Shown: positions 17,019 through 26,442, counted from the stretch's first letter. The stretch is DNA of 64,000 nt from DASXRA01 sp036502575 (GCA_036502575.1 DASXYL010000052.1:1-64000), one strand, 5' to 3'. Notes: generated by a model not told the origin, from the letters alone. Program-made: numbers and translations.

Positions 17019-17288
17019 CTACGCGACGATCTGGCCGAGTAGGTGGCGGTTCTTGGCGACCGACCCGGGTAGGACGATGAAGTGGATCTGCCCGTCGTCG
17101 TCGATCGCAACGACTCGCACTACGGCCTGAGCAGCCGCATTGCCGGCGAGCACCATGGCCCCGGGCCGGATGCGCGCGGGGTCGCGGGCGTCGCCGAGCG
17201 TGGACCAGCCGTGTCCGTCGTCGTCCTCGGCGTTCAGGTCGGCGACCAGGTCAACGTCAACCATGGGCCGTACCTCACTTCCTCTCAT
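17019..17288 (-). CDS. Conserved-type hypothetical, second gene of a pair
   Basis: An 81-89 residue acidic protein (MVDVDLVADLNAEDDDGHGW..., ending SVAKNRHLLGQIVA). The ATG at 17288 shares one base with the upstream stop (TGATG); an ATG at 17264 with GAGG upstream is an alternative start. The core (RIRPGAMVLAGNAAAQAVVRVVAID...IHFIVLPGSV) looks like a small beta-barrel. I recall similar two-gene units in actinobacteria, always as hypotheticals. Function unknown; toxin-antitoxin is one option for such compact coupled pairs. Confidence 0.6.
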   Translation of the reverse strand: MRGSEVRPMVDVDLVADLNAEDDDGHGWSTLGDARDPARIRPGAMVLAGNAAAQAVVRVVAIDDDGQIHFIVLPGSVAKNRHLLGQIVA

Positions 17289-17665
17289 CAGGCTTCATGG
17301 TACGGGTTGGCGATGGTCTGATGCTCGCAGCTGACCAGCCAGGCGATGCCGTCCTCAAGCTCGTCGAATCCGACGTCGAAGTGGCGCGGGTTGCGGCCGG
17401 TCGCCTCCAGTCGCAGGCCAGCTTGCCGCAGCGCACCAACCGTCACGATCGTCAGCTGCTCGAATCGGATCAGCGGCGACTGCTGGGCGAGCTCGTCCAG
17501 GCTCAAGTCCCGCACCGCAAACACGGATATCCCGTAGGTGCCGTAGATCGCGTGGTTGCGCAGCGCGTCGTCGCGTAGCAGGTTGCGATCGAGCGGACCG
17601 CCGCGGACAACCACGGCGACATCGTCCGTCAGCTCATCGCCGACTCGGATGTAACGCTGCTTCAT
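17288..17665 (-). CDS. Conserved-type hypothetical, first gene of a pair
   Basis: A 125-residue protein starting MKQRYIRVGDELTDDVAVVV at 17665, with GGATCTCC before the ATG. The N-terminal half reads like a small alpha/beta fold (VRGGPLDRNLLRDDALRNH..YGISVFAVRD) and the C-terminal half contains RFEQLTIVTVGALRQAGLRL. It is translationally coupled to the acidic partner. It lies just inside the first island, next to att 1. No catalytic residues can be named. Confidence 0.6.
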   Translation of the reverse strand: MKQRYIRVGDELTDDVAVVVRGGPLDRNLLRDDALRNHAIYGTYGISVFAVRDLSLDELAQQSPLIRFEQLTIVTVGALRQAGLRLEATGRNPRHFDVGFDELEDGIAWLVSCEHQTIANPYHEA

Positions 17666-17853
17666 ACCGGGAGATCCTTCCAGCGCCAGCCGTGGCCGCC
17701 GCGGCGCGGGCCGCCGCCGGGCGTGGACGGTTGATGTACGCATTACGAGTGCGTACAGCATCGGTGCCAGCGAGAACACGCACGCGCCCGGGGCACAGTT
17801 TCCGGGGGTCTCTCAGCTCGGGAAGCGCTCCGAGAACAGTAGGTGCCCCCAGT

Positions 17854-18144
17854 TCAGTCCACGAACCAGTCCACGCGAGACACCAAGCCGAGCGGCACGC
17901 GCTCGCCAACCGACAGTCCTGGCCGGTATTCATTCATCACGGACAGCTCAGCGTCGGGCGTCCGTGCTGCGCGTAGCACCTGACGTAGGGCCCGAATCTC
18001 GGCTCGAAGCTGTGCGATCTCACGTTGGGTCACGGCCGGGACGTCGGCCTCGACCTCGCGCACCCTCTCGATCAGCCAGGACGCGATGGATGCGGTGACG
18101 ACGCCGAGCAACGCGGTCCCGGCCCGCATGAGCCCGGCTGCCAC
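17854..18144 (-). CDS. Small membrane protein with coiled coil
   Basis: A 96-residue product with one N-terminal hydrophobic helix (TALLGVVTASIASWLI) and then a charged coiled-coil segment (TQREIAQLRAEIRALRQVLRAA). The C-terminal tail is loosely structured. No family recognised. Heptad-like spacing and codon use support a real gene, but it has no operon partner and the start is uncertain. Confidence 0.45.
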   Translation of the reverse strand: MAAGLMRAGTALLGVVTASIASWLIERVREVEADVPAVTQREIAQLRAEIRALRQVLRAARTPDAELSVMNEYRPGLSVGERVPLGLVSRVDWFVD

Positions 18145-18333
18145 GAAGCGGCCTTGGCCGGTGACTGGGAACCGGTCGCCGGTCGGAGAGCTGCTGTCGA
18201 GTTGCGCGTTCGACGAGCATTTGGGATGAAGTCGCGTACCGGGTGTCGTTGACCTGGTCGTAGTGGCCGCCCACTGCGCGGTCTATTTCGTCGGCGGAAA
18301 GTTCCGCCGCCGCACCGTAACGGCGGTGCCGGG
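18145..18333. other. Intergenic, no gene seen
   Basis: About 190 bases upstream of the coiled-coil gene and downstream of the glycosidase gene. No recognisable gene or strong terminator. Confidence 0.4.
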
Positions 18334-19875
18334 TTAGGGACGGACGACGACCGCGTCACCGATCGCGCGTTCACCGGTCGCATCGGACGGGTGGTTGACG
18401 AGCAGCCCGTTCACGGCCATCGCGCTCGAGCCGCCGCCGTCGAGGTTCATTGCGTCGACGGCGCCGAGCTCGCGCATGAGGCGGCCGCCCTCCTGGATCG
18501 TCACGCCCTCGCTCGTGCCGGGCTGGCGGCCGTCGACAGTGACGAGCAGCAGCCGACCGTGCCCGTCGATGCCGGCCATGGTGCGTGGCTGGCGTTGCTC
18601 GGCCCAGGCGTAGCCGAACGACAGATCGTGCGCGTCGAGGACGCCTTCGGTGTCGGCGTCGATGGCGAGCTGCCCGTCGCGTAGCAGCACCGGTGCGGCA
18701 CTCACGATGCCTTCGGCGTCGACGCGAGCACCGGAGGCGGCGTCGCGGATCTGCTGCGCCAGCGTGGGCCGCGTGTCCACCGGCGCGTGCGCGGTCAGCC
18801 ACGACGCCGAGGTCCCGATGCCCTGCACGACCTGTGCGCCGGCTGCAACAGCGCCGCCGCGCGGTCCGGCCGCGATCACCGTGCCGTGCGCGTCGAGCGC
18901 GACCTGCGCGCCCGGCCCGGTGGGCAACGCGGCGCCGAACTCCGGAGTGAACAGCACCAGCTCGTCCGTGCTCGTGCAGGTGAAGTCCTGCCGCGGCCGC
19001 GACGTGGGTTGCAGGCCGGGGCGTCCGCAGTCACGCGCCAGGCCCGGCTTGCGGTTGACGCCTTCGACGGCGTGTGCGGCGCGCCCGGCCCGCAGGGTGA
19101 CCGTCGAGACGAGGTTGTCGATCCGGCCGCCGCGCCGGCCGAGCACCAGAGCCGCGCGAGCGCCCACCGACTGCGATTCGAGCGTGCCGCCGTAGACGGC
19201 CAGCCCGGACGACACGCCCTGGTAGCCGTCGGCGTCCGAGGTGACGAAGAAGCCGCCGTTCACCGCCACCAGGGCGCCGAGCTTCGCAGCGATGGCCGAC
19301 GTCTTCTCCCGTTGCGCAACCGCGCCGTCGTGTGTCGCTTCGATCTCGCCGTGGAAGCGGCTCGGGTCAATGATCGCGACGTGCACCTGCTCGGCATCCG
19401 GCGCCTGGTCGGCGTCGTATCCGGTCCACTCGGCTGCCGCCGTGGTGAATCCGGCCGCCTTCAGCGTGCCGACGGCCGCCAGCGCATCCGCCTGCGATCC
19501 GTACACCCCGGTGCGGACACGGAATCCCTCGACGCCCTGGGGTGTATCGGTGAACGACGGCCAGTCGACGACGTCGACCCGAGGCAGGTAGCCGGCAGCG
19601 CGCAGCCGCACTGCCGTGTCCTGCGCCCACTGCTGGGTACCCAGCTCGGCCACGGTGGGCTGACCGGTCAGCGAGCTCGTCGCCGGCGCGTCGATCGTCA
19701 CCGTCCAAAACGGCGCGCTCGCGGCGGCCAGCACGCCGACCTTGACGGTCACGCCCGGCGCGATCGACTGTGCCGTCCACTGCCAACCTGACGTCCGTAG
19801 CGCTGCGGCTCTCGCCGGCGCGGCCGCGACGACGGCCACCGCGAGTACAACCAGCACGAGTCCTCGTCTGCGCAT
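18334..19875 (-). CDS. Secreted phosphodiester glycosidase (NAGPA domain) with SPOR-like repeat
   Basis: A 513-residue exported protein: signal peptide (MRRRGLVLVVLAVAVVAAAP), an SPOR-like unit at about 85-145 (WAQDTAVRLRAAGYLPRVDVVDW ... VRTGVYGSQADALAAVGTLKAAGF), then the phosphodiester glycosidase / NAGPA domain. Domain marks are VNGGFF, RPTLAQQIRDA, TMAGIDGHGRLLLVTVDGR and MNLDGGGSSAMAVNG near the C-terminus. Such enzymes cleave sugar-phosphodiester bonds, here probably on extracellular polymers. It begins a run of phosphoester-cleaving genes in the first island. Confidence 0.88.
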   Translation of the reverse strand: MRRRGLVLVVLAVAVVAAAPARAAALRTSGWQWTAQSIAPGVTVKVGVLAAASAPFWTVTIDAPATSSLTGQPTVAELGTQQWAQDTAVRLRAAGYLPRVDVVDWPSFTDTPQGVEGFRVRTGVYGSQADALAAVGTLKAAGFTTAAAEWTGYDADQAPDAEQVHVAIIDPSRFHGEIEATHDGAVAQREKTSAIAAKLGALVAVNGGFFVTSDADGYQGVSSGLAVYGGTLESQSVGARAALVLGRRGGRIDNLVSTVTLRAGRAAHAVEGVNRKPGLARDCGRPGLQPTSRPRQDFTCTSTDELVLFTPEFGAALPTGPGAQVALDAHGTVIAAGPRGGAVAAGAQVVQGIGTSASWLTAHAPVDTRPTLAQQIRDAASGARVDAEGIVSAAPVLLRDGQLAIDADTEGVLDAHDLSFGYAWAEQRQPRTMAGIDGHGRLLLVTVDGRQPGTSEGVTIQEGGRLMRELGAVDAMNLDGGGSSAMAVNGLLVNHPSDATGERAIGDAVVVRP

Positions 19876-19917
19876 GACATTCCTCCGGTTCAGGGTGAGA
19901 GCACAAGACCCGACCGG

Positions 19918-21408
19918 TCAAAGAGTGTGCGGGCGGCCGCCCGGTTCTTGGCGCGGGACCATTTGGACGGTGGGCACGGTGGGTGCGGGGAGGGTGGCTG
20001 CCTCCTGCACTTCGAGGTCGTAGAGCGGGGCGGGGTCGGGCAGCTCGGGAAAGCGCGGGTTGCGGTGGCTCAGGCGCAGCGCCGAGGTCATGTCGCCGAG
20101 CTTGCTACGACGCCACGCGCTGATGTTGGGTTCCATCACGCCGAAGCGTCGCTCCAGGAAGCGCAGCGTGGACGTGTGGTCGAACGGCTCGCTACACACC
20201 CACCCACCTCGGCTCCACGGCGATATCACCAACGCCGGCACCCGGAACCCCGGTCCGATGGGCCCCGCGATTCCCGACGCCCCGCTGGGCAGCGGCGAGG
20301 CGGTGACCCACTCCCCTGGTGTGCCGGGCGGGGCGGTCGGCGGTGGCACATGGTCGAAACGGCCGTCGTTCTCGTCGTAGTTGATGATGAAGACGGTCTT
20401 GGCCCACACGTCGGGGCGCGAGCCGAGCGCGTCGAGGATCGTGTACATGTACTCGGCGCCGGCGGCGGAGAAGTTACCCGGACCCTCGGCCGCCTCGGGC
20501 AGGCCGTAGATCGACGGAAGGTACTGCGCGTCCAGCCAGGTGACCGACGGCAACTGATCGCCACGGATCATGTCGGCCACCTGTGAGGGCGAATAGGGCA
20601 CCATCGCGTTTTCGTACAGCGGCTCGCCGGGCCTGGCGTCCTGGAACGCCTTGAACCAGCCCAGGTCCGTATCGGGCGGATACGCGGTGCAGTAGCGCCA
20701 ACTGACACCGGCCGCCTCCAGCCGTTCGGGGTAGGTGGTCCACCGGAATCCGGTCGAATGGTTGTCCACGACCGGGCCGCCGAGCCGACCGTCCGGATCG
20801 ACGGTGCCGCTGATCGCCATCACCCGGTTCGGGTGTGTCGGGCCGAACACCGAGCAGAAGTAGTTGTCGCACACCGTGAACGCGTCGGCCAGCGCATAGT
20901 GGAACGGCAGGTCGTCACGTGTGTAGTAGCCCATCGTGAACGGACCTCTCACGGCGCCGTCGAGCGCCCGGTGGGTCGGCACCCAGTTGTCCATCCGCCC
21001 GCCGTTCCATGACTGGTGCTGGCCCTTCCACGAATGGTCGGTGCCGTAGGCCTTGGCGGCGCTGGTCGTCTTGGTGTCGTTGTGGAACGGCAGCAGATAG
21101 CCGTCAGGATTCAGCGGATCCGGCTGGTAGAACACCGACCGCCCCGTCGGCAGCGTGATCGCGTGCGGATCGTCGAAACCGCGTACGCCCTTGAGCGTGC
21201 CGAAGTAGTGATCGAAGGACCGGTTCTCCTGCATCAAGATCAGCACGTGCTCGACCTGCTCCAGGGAACGCAGCCGTTCCTCAGGCGCGGCAAGCGCCTT
21301 GCGCATCGACCCCGGGAGCACGGACAGGCTGGCCGCCGCGCCCGCGGCCATCCCCGCTGCTCCCAGGAATCTGCGTCGGGTAACGCCCCGAGGCGCGTCT
21401 TCGTGCAT
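19918..21408 (-). CDS. Tat-exported phospholipase C / acid phosphatase family phosphoesterase
   Basis: A 496-residue phosphoesterase of the bacterial phospholipase C / AcpA family. The ATG at 21408 gives a Tat signal (VTRRRFLGAAGMAAGAAAS). Conserved blocks in order: EHVLILMQENRSFDHYFGTLKGVRGF, SWNGGRMDNWV, MGYYTRDDLPFHYALADAFTVCDNYFCS, GPTHPNRVMAISGT, IINYDENDGRFDHVPPP, and the final FDHTSTLRFLERRFGV. All expected metal and active-site motifs are present, so it is likely active outside the membrane, releasing phosphate or phosphoalcohols. Frame continuation to 21630 precedes the signal and is ignored. Confidence 0.92.
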   Translation of the reverse strand: MHEDAPRGVTRRRFLGAAGMAAGAAASLSVLPGSMRKALAAPEERLRSLEQVEHVLILMQENRSFDHYFGTLKGVRGFDDPHAITLPTGRSVFYQPDPLNPDGYLLPFHNDTKTTSAAKAYGTDHSWKGQHQSWNGGRMDNWVPTHRALDGAVRGPFTMGYYTRDDLPFHYALADAFTVCDNYFCSVFGPTHPNRVMAISGTVDPDGRLGGPVVDNHSTGFRWTTYPERLEAAGVSWRYCTAYPPDTDLGWFKAFQDARPGEPLYENAMVPYSPSQVADMIRGDQLPSVTWLDAQYLPSIYGLPEAAEGPGNFSAAGAEYMYTILDALGSRPDVWAKTVFIINYDENDGRFDHVPPPTAPPGTPGEWVTASPLPSGASGIAGPIGPGFRVPALVISPWSRGGWVCSEPFDHTSTLRFLERRFGVMEPNISAWRRSKLGDMTSALRLSHRNPRFPELPDPAPLYDLEVQEAATLPAPTVPTVQMVPRQEPGGRPHTL

Positions 21409-21662
21409 GCCAACTCCTCTGCCTGACAGCCCCGCGCTAGCACGATCTCCACGAACCGTTACTGCCGTGCAGCTCGGACCTGGCCAGATCATTAACATCA
21501 GACCAGCGTTCGGCCGGGATTGGTGTTTACAACATGCTGACCGATCAAGCGCGCCCTTGACCCGATCAACGAGATCCCGAAGAGTCTGAGCTTCACTGTC
21601 CCGACGCAAACTCGTTGCTGGGGCGCCCACGCCGCGTCACGTCCTCGCCCCATGCTGCGGCA

Positions 21663-23011
21663 ATGCGCAGACGGGGACTGAAGGTACTGCTGATCGCTGC
21701 CCTCGCGGCGGCGCCCGGGTCGCTGCTGGGGACCAGCTCCGCCGAGCCTTCGCCTCACCGCGCGCCGCCGCCGGGGCCATCAAGCACGTGATCGTGGTCG
21801 ATCTGGAGAACGAGCAGTTCGACGCGACGTTCGGAGCGAACTCCCCGGCCACCTACCTCAACCACGTCCTCGTCCCGCAGGGTCAGCTGCTCAGCAACTA
21901 CTACGCGACTGGCCACGCGAGTACAGACAACTACATCGCCCAGGTTTCCGGCGAGGCGCCGAACCGGGTCAGCAGCGACGACTGCATCGCAGACCTCAGC
22001 ACGCCGAAGGGCGTCTTCGCCGACGTGACTCCAGGCACCATGGATCCTGACCAGGCGACCTATCCGGGCCAGGTCGACGGGGACGGTTGCGTGTATCCGT
22101 CGACCGTGCAGACGATCGGCGACCAGCTAGACGGATTGCACCGATCGTCGACCACCTGGCGGCAGTACGCCGAGGACATGGGCAACGACCCGGCACGCGA
22201 CCACGGGGTGGCCGACCCGCTCAGCGGCACCGACTGCGCGCATCCACCCCTCGGCGGGGCCGACGTCACGAACGCCGCATCGCCCACCGACCAGTACGCC
22301 GACCGACACGTGCCGTTCGTGTTCTTCCACTCCGTGATCGACGACCAGGCCCGGTGCAACGCACACGTCGTGCCACTCGGCACGGTCACGGTCGGCCAGA
22401 GCGGCGCGCCCGACCGGTTCCTGGGCCACCTCGCACAGGACCTCGCCCACGAACGCACCACTCCCGCCTTCGCGCTCATCACGCCGAACCTGTGCAACGA
22501 CGGCCATGACGCCAGCTGCGCCGGCACGAACACCGAGGGTGGGCACACGGGTGGCCTGGTCGGTGCCGACATGTGGCTCAAGCACTGGATGCCGCTGATT
22601 CTCAACTCGCCGGCTTACCGCGACGGCCACACGCTCGTCGTGGTCACCTTCGACGAGTCCGACCCGTTCCACGACGCGACGGCCTGCTGCAACGAACACC
22701 CCGGGCCGAGCTGGGCCTGGCCGGGATACGCCAGTATCCTCGCGGCGTACGGCCTGCCAGCCCCGGTCGAGCCGGGGCAGTACCCGGGTGGTGGCCGGGT
22801 CGGGGCGGTCCTGCTCAACGCGCGCTACATCAAGCCCGGCAGGGTCAACCCCACGCCGTACAACCACTACTCGGCACTGCGCAGCTACGAGGATCTGCTC
22901 GGCATCCGTACCGGTGGCGCCGACGGCCACGGTCACCTCGGCTTCGCCGCGCAGCAAGGCCTGCGCCCGTTCGGCCAGGACGTGTTCACTCGGGGATGGG
23001 TCCGACCGTAG
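21663..23011 (+). pseudogene. Phosphoesterase of the alkaline-phosphatase superfamily, signal peptide out of frame
   Basis: The body (from about 21776) is a complete PF04185-type phosphoesterase: HVIVVDLENEQFDATFG, YYATGHASTDNYIAQVSGE, TFDESDPFHDA and NHYSALRSYEDLLGI near the end. The frame has no start before GTG at 21788, which lies inside the first strand and would give no export signal. A proper signal peptide (MRRRGLKVLLIAALAAAPGS) starts at ATG 21663 but in another frame; the break lies in a GC-rich run near 21760. Either one base was lost or gained, or there is a sequencing error. As it stands the enzyme would not be secreted. Confidence 0.65.
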
Positions 23012-23052
23012 GTAACAGCGGCTGCAGCGGCAGGCTGCGGCCCCGTCGCGCC

Positions 23053-23710
23053 TCAGCTGTGCGAGGCGATGTTGCGCTGGTAGTCGGCGTTGCTGGGCAG
23101 GACGGCGAGCTCGGCGTCGCGCAGCCCAGCCTGCTCGGCGAGCAGTTCGGCCTGGATCTGCTGCAGGTGCGCTGGCTGCATGGCGAGCCCTGTGGGGTCG
23201 GGCGGGGCCGGCGGGGCGCTGACACCTGCCAGCGGGTCGTCGGTGCGCGGCGTGGTCAGCCGCAGCGCGCCGCCGACGTCCGGGGCGGCCGCGGCGCGTC
23301 GGCTCAGCGGCGCGAGCCCGAAGCGGTGTTCGACGGTCGCCAGGATGCTGGTGCGGTCGAACGGGGTTGCCCCGTCCGCGACCCGGTGCACCGTTCCGGC
23401 GCCGGGACCAGCGGGCTCACCACAACGGTCGGCACCGGGCCCGAAGCGGGTGAGTCGAACCCGAAATTCACCGGCGGTCTCGTCCGAAGCGGTCGCGCCC
23501 CACGGCCGCGGGACGTGGTCGGACAGCCGCCGTGCTCGTCATAGGTGATGATCAGCAGCGTGGCGTCCCACCCATGCCCGGTGCGCAGGGCTCGGTAGGT
23601 GTCGAGCAGCTGCTGCTCGCCCAGGGCGACGGTGTAGTTCGCAGGTGAGCGAACGAGCGGTTCTCGAGCATCAACGCCACGATGTGCTCGACCGCCGCGA
23701 ACCCGGACCC
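23053..23710 (-). pseudogene. Phospholipase C-type gene remnant
   Basis: Pieces of a phosphoesterase in several frames: an N-terminal EHIVALMLENRSFAHL block (about 23650-23700), then, after a large deletion and frame change, ALGEQQLLDTYRALR and LLIITYDEHGG (23540-23630), and then in another frame FDRTSILATVEHRFGLAPLSRR and a tail ending at 23053. Most of the central catalytic domain is missing. It is a second, decayed member of the same family as the gene at 19918. Confidence 0.75.
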
Positions 23711-23921
23711 GACCATCGCTGGCCGCCTTCACCGCGTTGTCGGTTGTGTTCCGGCCGTACTCTGCCAGGCCGCCGCGGACCACGGGCAGCCAGAACATTG
23801 CCGCCCCGCATCGCGAACGCATTGCGGGACTTGTTCGCCTGGCGTTAACCGCAGCGTTCCCCGCGTCCTAAGGTCTACCGCGAAGCTGTGCGAGGTCGGA
23901 TTCAGCACTCGGGGAGGCACC

Positions 23922-25100
23922 ATGATGAGTCGGTCTTGGATCGCGGCTGTGACTGCGCTGGCCTTCTGCGCGCTGCCGGTGACGGCGTCGTCCGCCGAGG
24001 ACCACGGCACCCGCGGCGCGTTCACGCTCGCGGTGTACGGCGACGCCCCGTACGGCACGTTCCAGGGCGACACTGCCGAGTTCGACGCGACGCCGGCGTT
24101 CATCGACTCGGTCAACGCCGATCCCGACGTCAGCACCGTCATCCACGTCGGCGACATCCACTCCGGCAAGCAGTACTGCACCGCGGCCTACGACCGGTCG
24201 ATCGCCGCGCTCTGGGCCCGCTATGCCGACCCGCTCGTGTACACGCCCGGCGACAACGAATGGGCCGACTGCCACAAGGCCGGCGAGGGCGGCGGCAGCT
24301 ACAACGCCAGCACCGGCCAGATCAACTACGTGCTCGACCCGGCCACCGGTCAACCCGTCGACTACGCCGGCGGCAACCCGGTCGCCAACCTCGCCCTGAT
24401 CCGGTCGACCTTCTTCGGCCGGCCAGGGAGCACGCTTGGCAGCGGAAGGCTGAAGGTGCTCTCGCAGGCGCAGGTCCCCGACCGCACCCACCCCACCGAC
24501 GCCCGGTACGCGGAGAACGTGCTGTGGCAGAAGCGAGGCATCGTCTTCGTCACCATCAACGTCCCCGGCGGATCGAACAACGACGCCGACCCCTGGTACG
24601 GAGCACCCGTCACCGCGGCCCAGCAGGACGAGGCCGCGCAACGCACCGGCGCCGACCTGCGCTGGCTGAACACGGCATTCGCCGTCGCCTCGGCCGAGCA
24701 CGCCACCGGCGTCGTCGTGATCACCCAGGCCGACATGTGGGACCTCGACGGCAAGACGGCCGCTCACCTGACCAACTACGAGCCGATCGTGTCCAGCCTG
24801 GCCGCGCACACCAGCGCGTTCGGCAAGCCGGTGCTGCTGTTCACCGGCGATTCGCACACCTACCGCTCGGACAACCCGCTCGCGCCCGGCGCGCCATGCA
24901 CCGGCGACGCCAACGTGTGCAGCTACGACGCATGGGCCAGCCACCCGTCCTACGACGTCGCGAACTTCCACCGCATCGTCGTGCACGGCAGCACGTTCCC
25001 CCTCGAGTGGCTCAAGCTCACCGCCGCGCCCGGAACGCACCATCCCACCACCGCGACATCGTTCGGCCCCTTCAGCTGGACCCGGATGCCGCAAGGCTGA
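23922..25100 (+). CDS. Secreted metallophosphoesterase
   Basis: A 392-residue exported calcineurin-like phosphoesterase. ATG at 23922 (or 23925) follows GGGGAGG and starts a signal peptide (MMSRSWIAAVTALAFCALPV, cleavage near SSAED). Metal-binding blocks are LAVYGDAPYG (variant of DxH), VIHVGDIHSG (GDxx), YTPGDNEW (GDNE, the usual GNH-like position) and LLFTGDSHTYRSD (GDxH). The substrate is unknown. It is the third kind of phosphoester-cleaving enzyme in the first island and appears intact. Confidence 0.85.
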   Translation: MMSRSWIAAVTALAFCALPVTASSAEDHGTRGAFTLAVYGDAPYGTFQGDTAEFDATPAFIDSVNADPDVSTVIHVGDIHSGKQYCTAAYDRSIAALWARYADPLVYTPGDNEWADCHKAGEGGGSYNASTGQINYVLDPATGQPVDYAGGNPVANLALIRSTFFGRPGSTLGSGRLKVLSQAQVPDRTHPTDARYAENVLWQKRGIVFVTINVPGGSNNDADPWYGAPVTAAQQDEAAQRTGADLRWLNTAFAVASAEHATGVVVITQADMWDLDGKTAAHLTNYEPIVSSLAAHTSAFGKPVLLFTGDSHTYRSDNPLAPGAPCTGDANVCSYDAWASHPSYDVANFHRIVVHGSTFPLEWLKLTAAPGTHHPTTATSFGPFSWTRMPQG

Positions 25101-25433
25101 GCGACGCCCGCGCCGTGCCGGGCCGCACGGTGCTGCCGCCTGGGCGGCGTCACCGACTGCGCCACCGCAATCAGCGACGCGAGCTACCCCGAGATGTGGG
25201 ACGAGAACAACCCGATCCGCGACGGGTGCCGGGTGGAGCGGCGGGCGCAGGGCCTCCGCTGTGTCATCCTCGCTCTATCGGAAGTTCACGGCGAGCCACT
25301 CATTCCGACAGGTCGGCCCGAAATGCTCACGACGAATCGACGCCGCGAGAGGACGCCGCCCCGTGCCCGAGTTCACCCGCCATCTTGCTGGCACCGCCGC
25401 CCAGCGCGCTGGCGGCGACCATCCCAAGCACGC
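25101..25433. other. Intergenic stretch with a coding remnant
   Basis: Frame 25150-25260 (plus strand) reads DCATAISDASYPEMWDENNP, which looks like a fragment of a real protein, but it has no start and runs into meaningless sequence. I cannot name the parent. It fits the general decay at this island end. Confidence 0.35.
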
Positions 25434-25930
25434 TCAGCCGAACCGGCCGTGCACGTAGTCGGACGTGCGTGGGTCCTGCGGGGTCGCGAACATCGCGTCT
25501 GTCGGGCCGTGCTCGACGATGTAGCCGTGGGCGCCCTCTTCGGCCAGGAAGAACGCGCACTGGTTGGACACACGTGCCGCCGTTGCATGTTGTGCGTGAC
25601 GATCACGATCGTCACTTCGGTGACCAGGTCGGCGATGGTCTCCTCGATCACTCGCGTCGAGGTGGGGTCCAGCGCAGAGCACGGTTCGTCCATCAGCAGC
25701 ACGCGGGGACGGATGACAAGGGACCGGGCGATGCACAGCCGCTGTTGCTGGCCACCAGAGAGCGCACCGCCGGGCTGGCGGAGACGATCACGGACCTCAC
25801 GCCACAACCCTGCCTTGGTCAGGCACTCCTCGACCAAAACCGTCCTTGGCGTCACGCTTGGCTTTGACACCGGTGACCTTGAGGCCAGCGACTACGTTGT
25901 CGTAGATCGACATGGCAGGGAACGGGTTTG
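25434..25930 (-). pseudogene. pstB: Phosphate ABC transporter ATPase remnant (pstB)
   Basis: The ATPase of the high-affinity phosphate importer. Recognisable parts in order: PNPFPAMSIYDNVVAGLKVTG (about 25870-25930), a frame change, then GLWREVRDRL, the signature GGALSGGQQQRLCIARS, Walker B LLMDEPCSALDPTS and IVIVTHNMQ. After another frame change follows the PstB tail, AHGYIVEHGPTDAMF and DYVHGRFG. The N-terminal third with Walker A is absent and at least two frameshifts are present, so it is dead. It ends about 60 bases before att 2, consistent with truncation at the island border. Confidence 0.85.
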
Positions 25931-25991
25931 GACAGAGATCAACTGAGATTCATCGAGAACGACCAGAGGCCCGGAAATCCAGGCCTCTGAG

Positions 25992-26036
25992 TGGAGCCGA
26001 CGAGGGGACTCGAACCCCTAACCACCGCTTTACAAG
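25992..26036 (-). repeat. att site 2: 3' half of tRNA-Thr, direct repeat
   Basis: 45 bases identical to the tRNA-Thr 3' half (TGGAGCC... to ...TTTACAAG on the plus strand), followed by unrelated sequence, in the same orientation as att 1 and the intact tRNA. It divides the accessory region into a 9 kb and a 17.5 kb segment. Confidence 0.85.
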
Positions 26037-26127
26037 GTTGGTGAGCCGTGTCGGCGGCGGCTCCACGGCCCGGAATCCCGTGATCGAGCCGGTGGCATCA
26101 GTTGCAGCCGTGGCATCTTTCGGCCCC

Positions 26128-26168
26128 GACTCATGGACAGACTCATGGACAGACCGTCCACAGTGGAC
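26128..26168. repeat. Tandem 12-base repeats and palindrome inside att 2
   Basis: GACTCATGGACA is perfectly repeated at 26128-26139 and 26140-26151, followed by GTCCAC-A-GTGGAC (26156-26168). The distance from the att core (about 91 bases) matches that at att 1. Possible integrase arm sites. Confidence 0.5.
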
Positions 26169-26363
26169 AGTGGCTCGAGGACGCAATCCTTGGCCGAGAT
26201 CCACACGGACGGGTCGGCTTCGCCGGCCCTGGGTCAGCCGCCGATGAGGAATGCTCGTTCGCCTGCTCCAAGAAGACCTGCACGACGCCGGTCCTGGAGC
26301 AGCAGGTGCACAGCCGCGACCGTAGCGGGCCGCCGGTCACACCAGCGCCCCCACACATAGTCT
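26169..26363. other. Intergenic leader of the ABC importer operon
   Basis: No gene recognised. Short Cys-containing frames are not convincing. Confidence 0.3.
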
Positions 26364-26378
26364 GTAGACATTGTCTAC
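26364..26378. promoter_or_regulatory. Perfect 7-1-7 inverted repeat GTAGACATTGTCTAC
   Basis: A perfect 15-base inverted repeat about 100 bases upstream of the importer operon. The 7-1-7 geometry is that of Fur/Zur boxes, but the bases do not fit the Zur pattern, so another metal regulator of this island is more likely (inference). Confidence 0.5.
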
Positions 26379-26442
26379 TAGGTTGGCGCCGGCTGGAACC
26401 TCGCCTGATTTCGTCCTCGTTAAAACTGCCTGCGACCGGTTC

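Noticed and set aside
26364..26378. GTAGACATTGTCTAC as a LexA (SOS) box
   Set aside because: It does not fit the actinobacterial LexA pattern (GAAC-N4-GTTC type), and the downstream genes are transporters.
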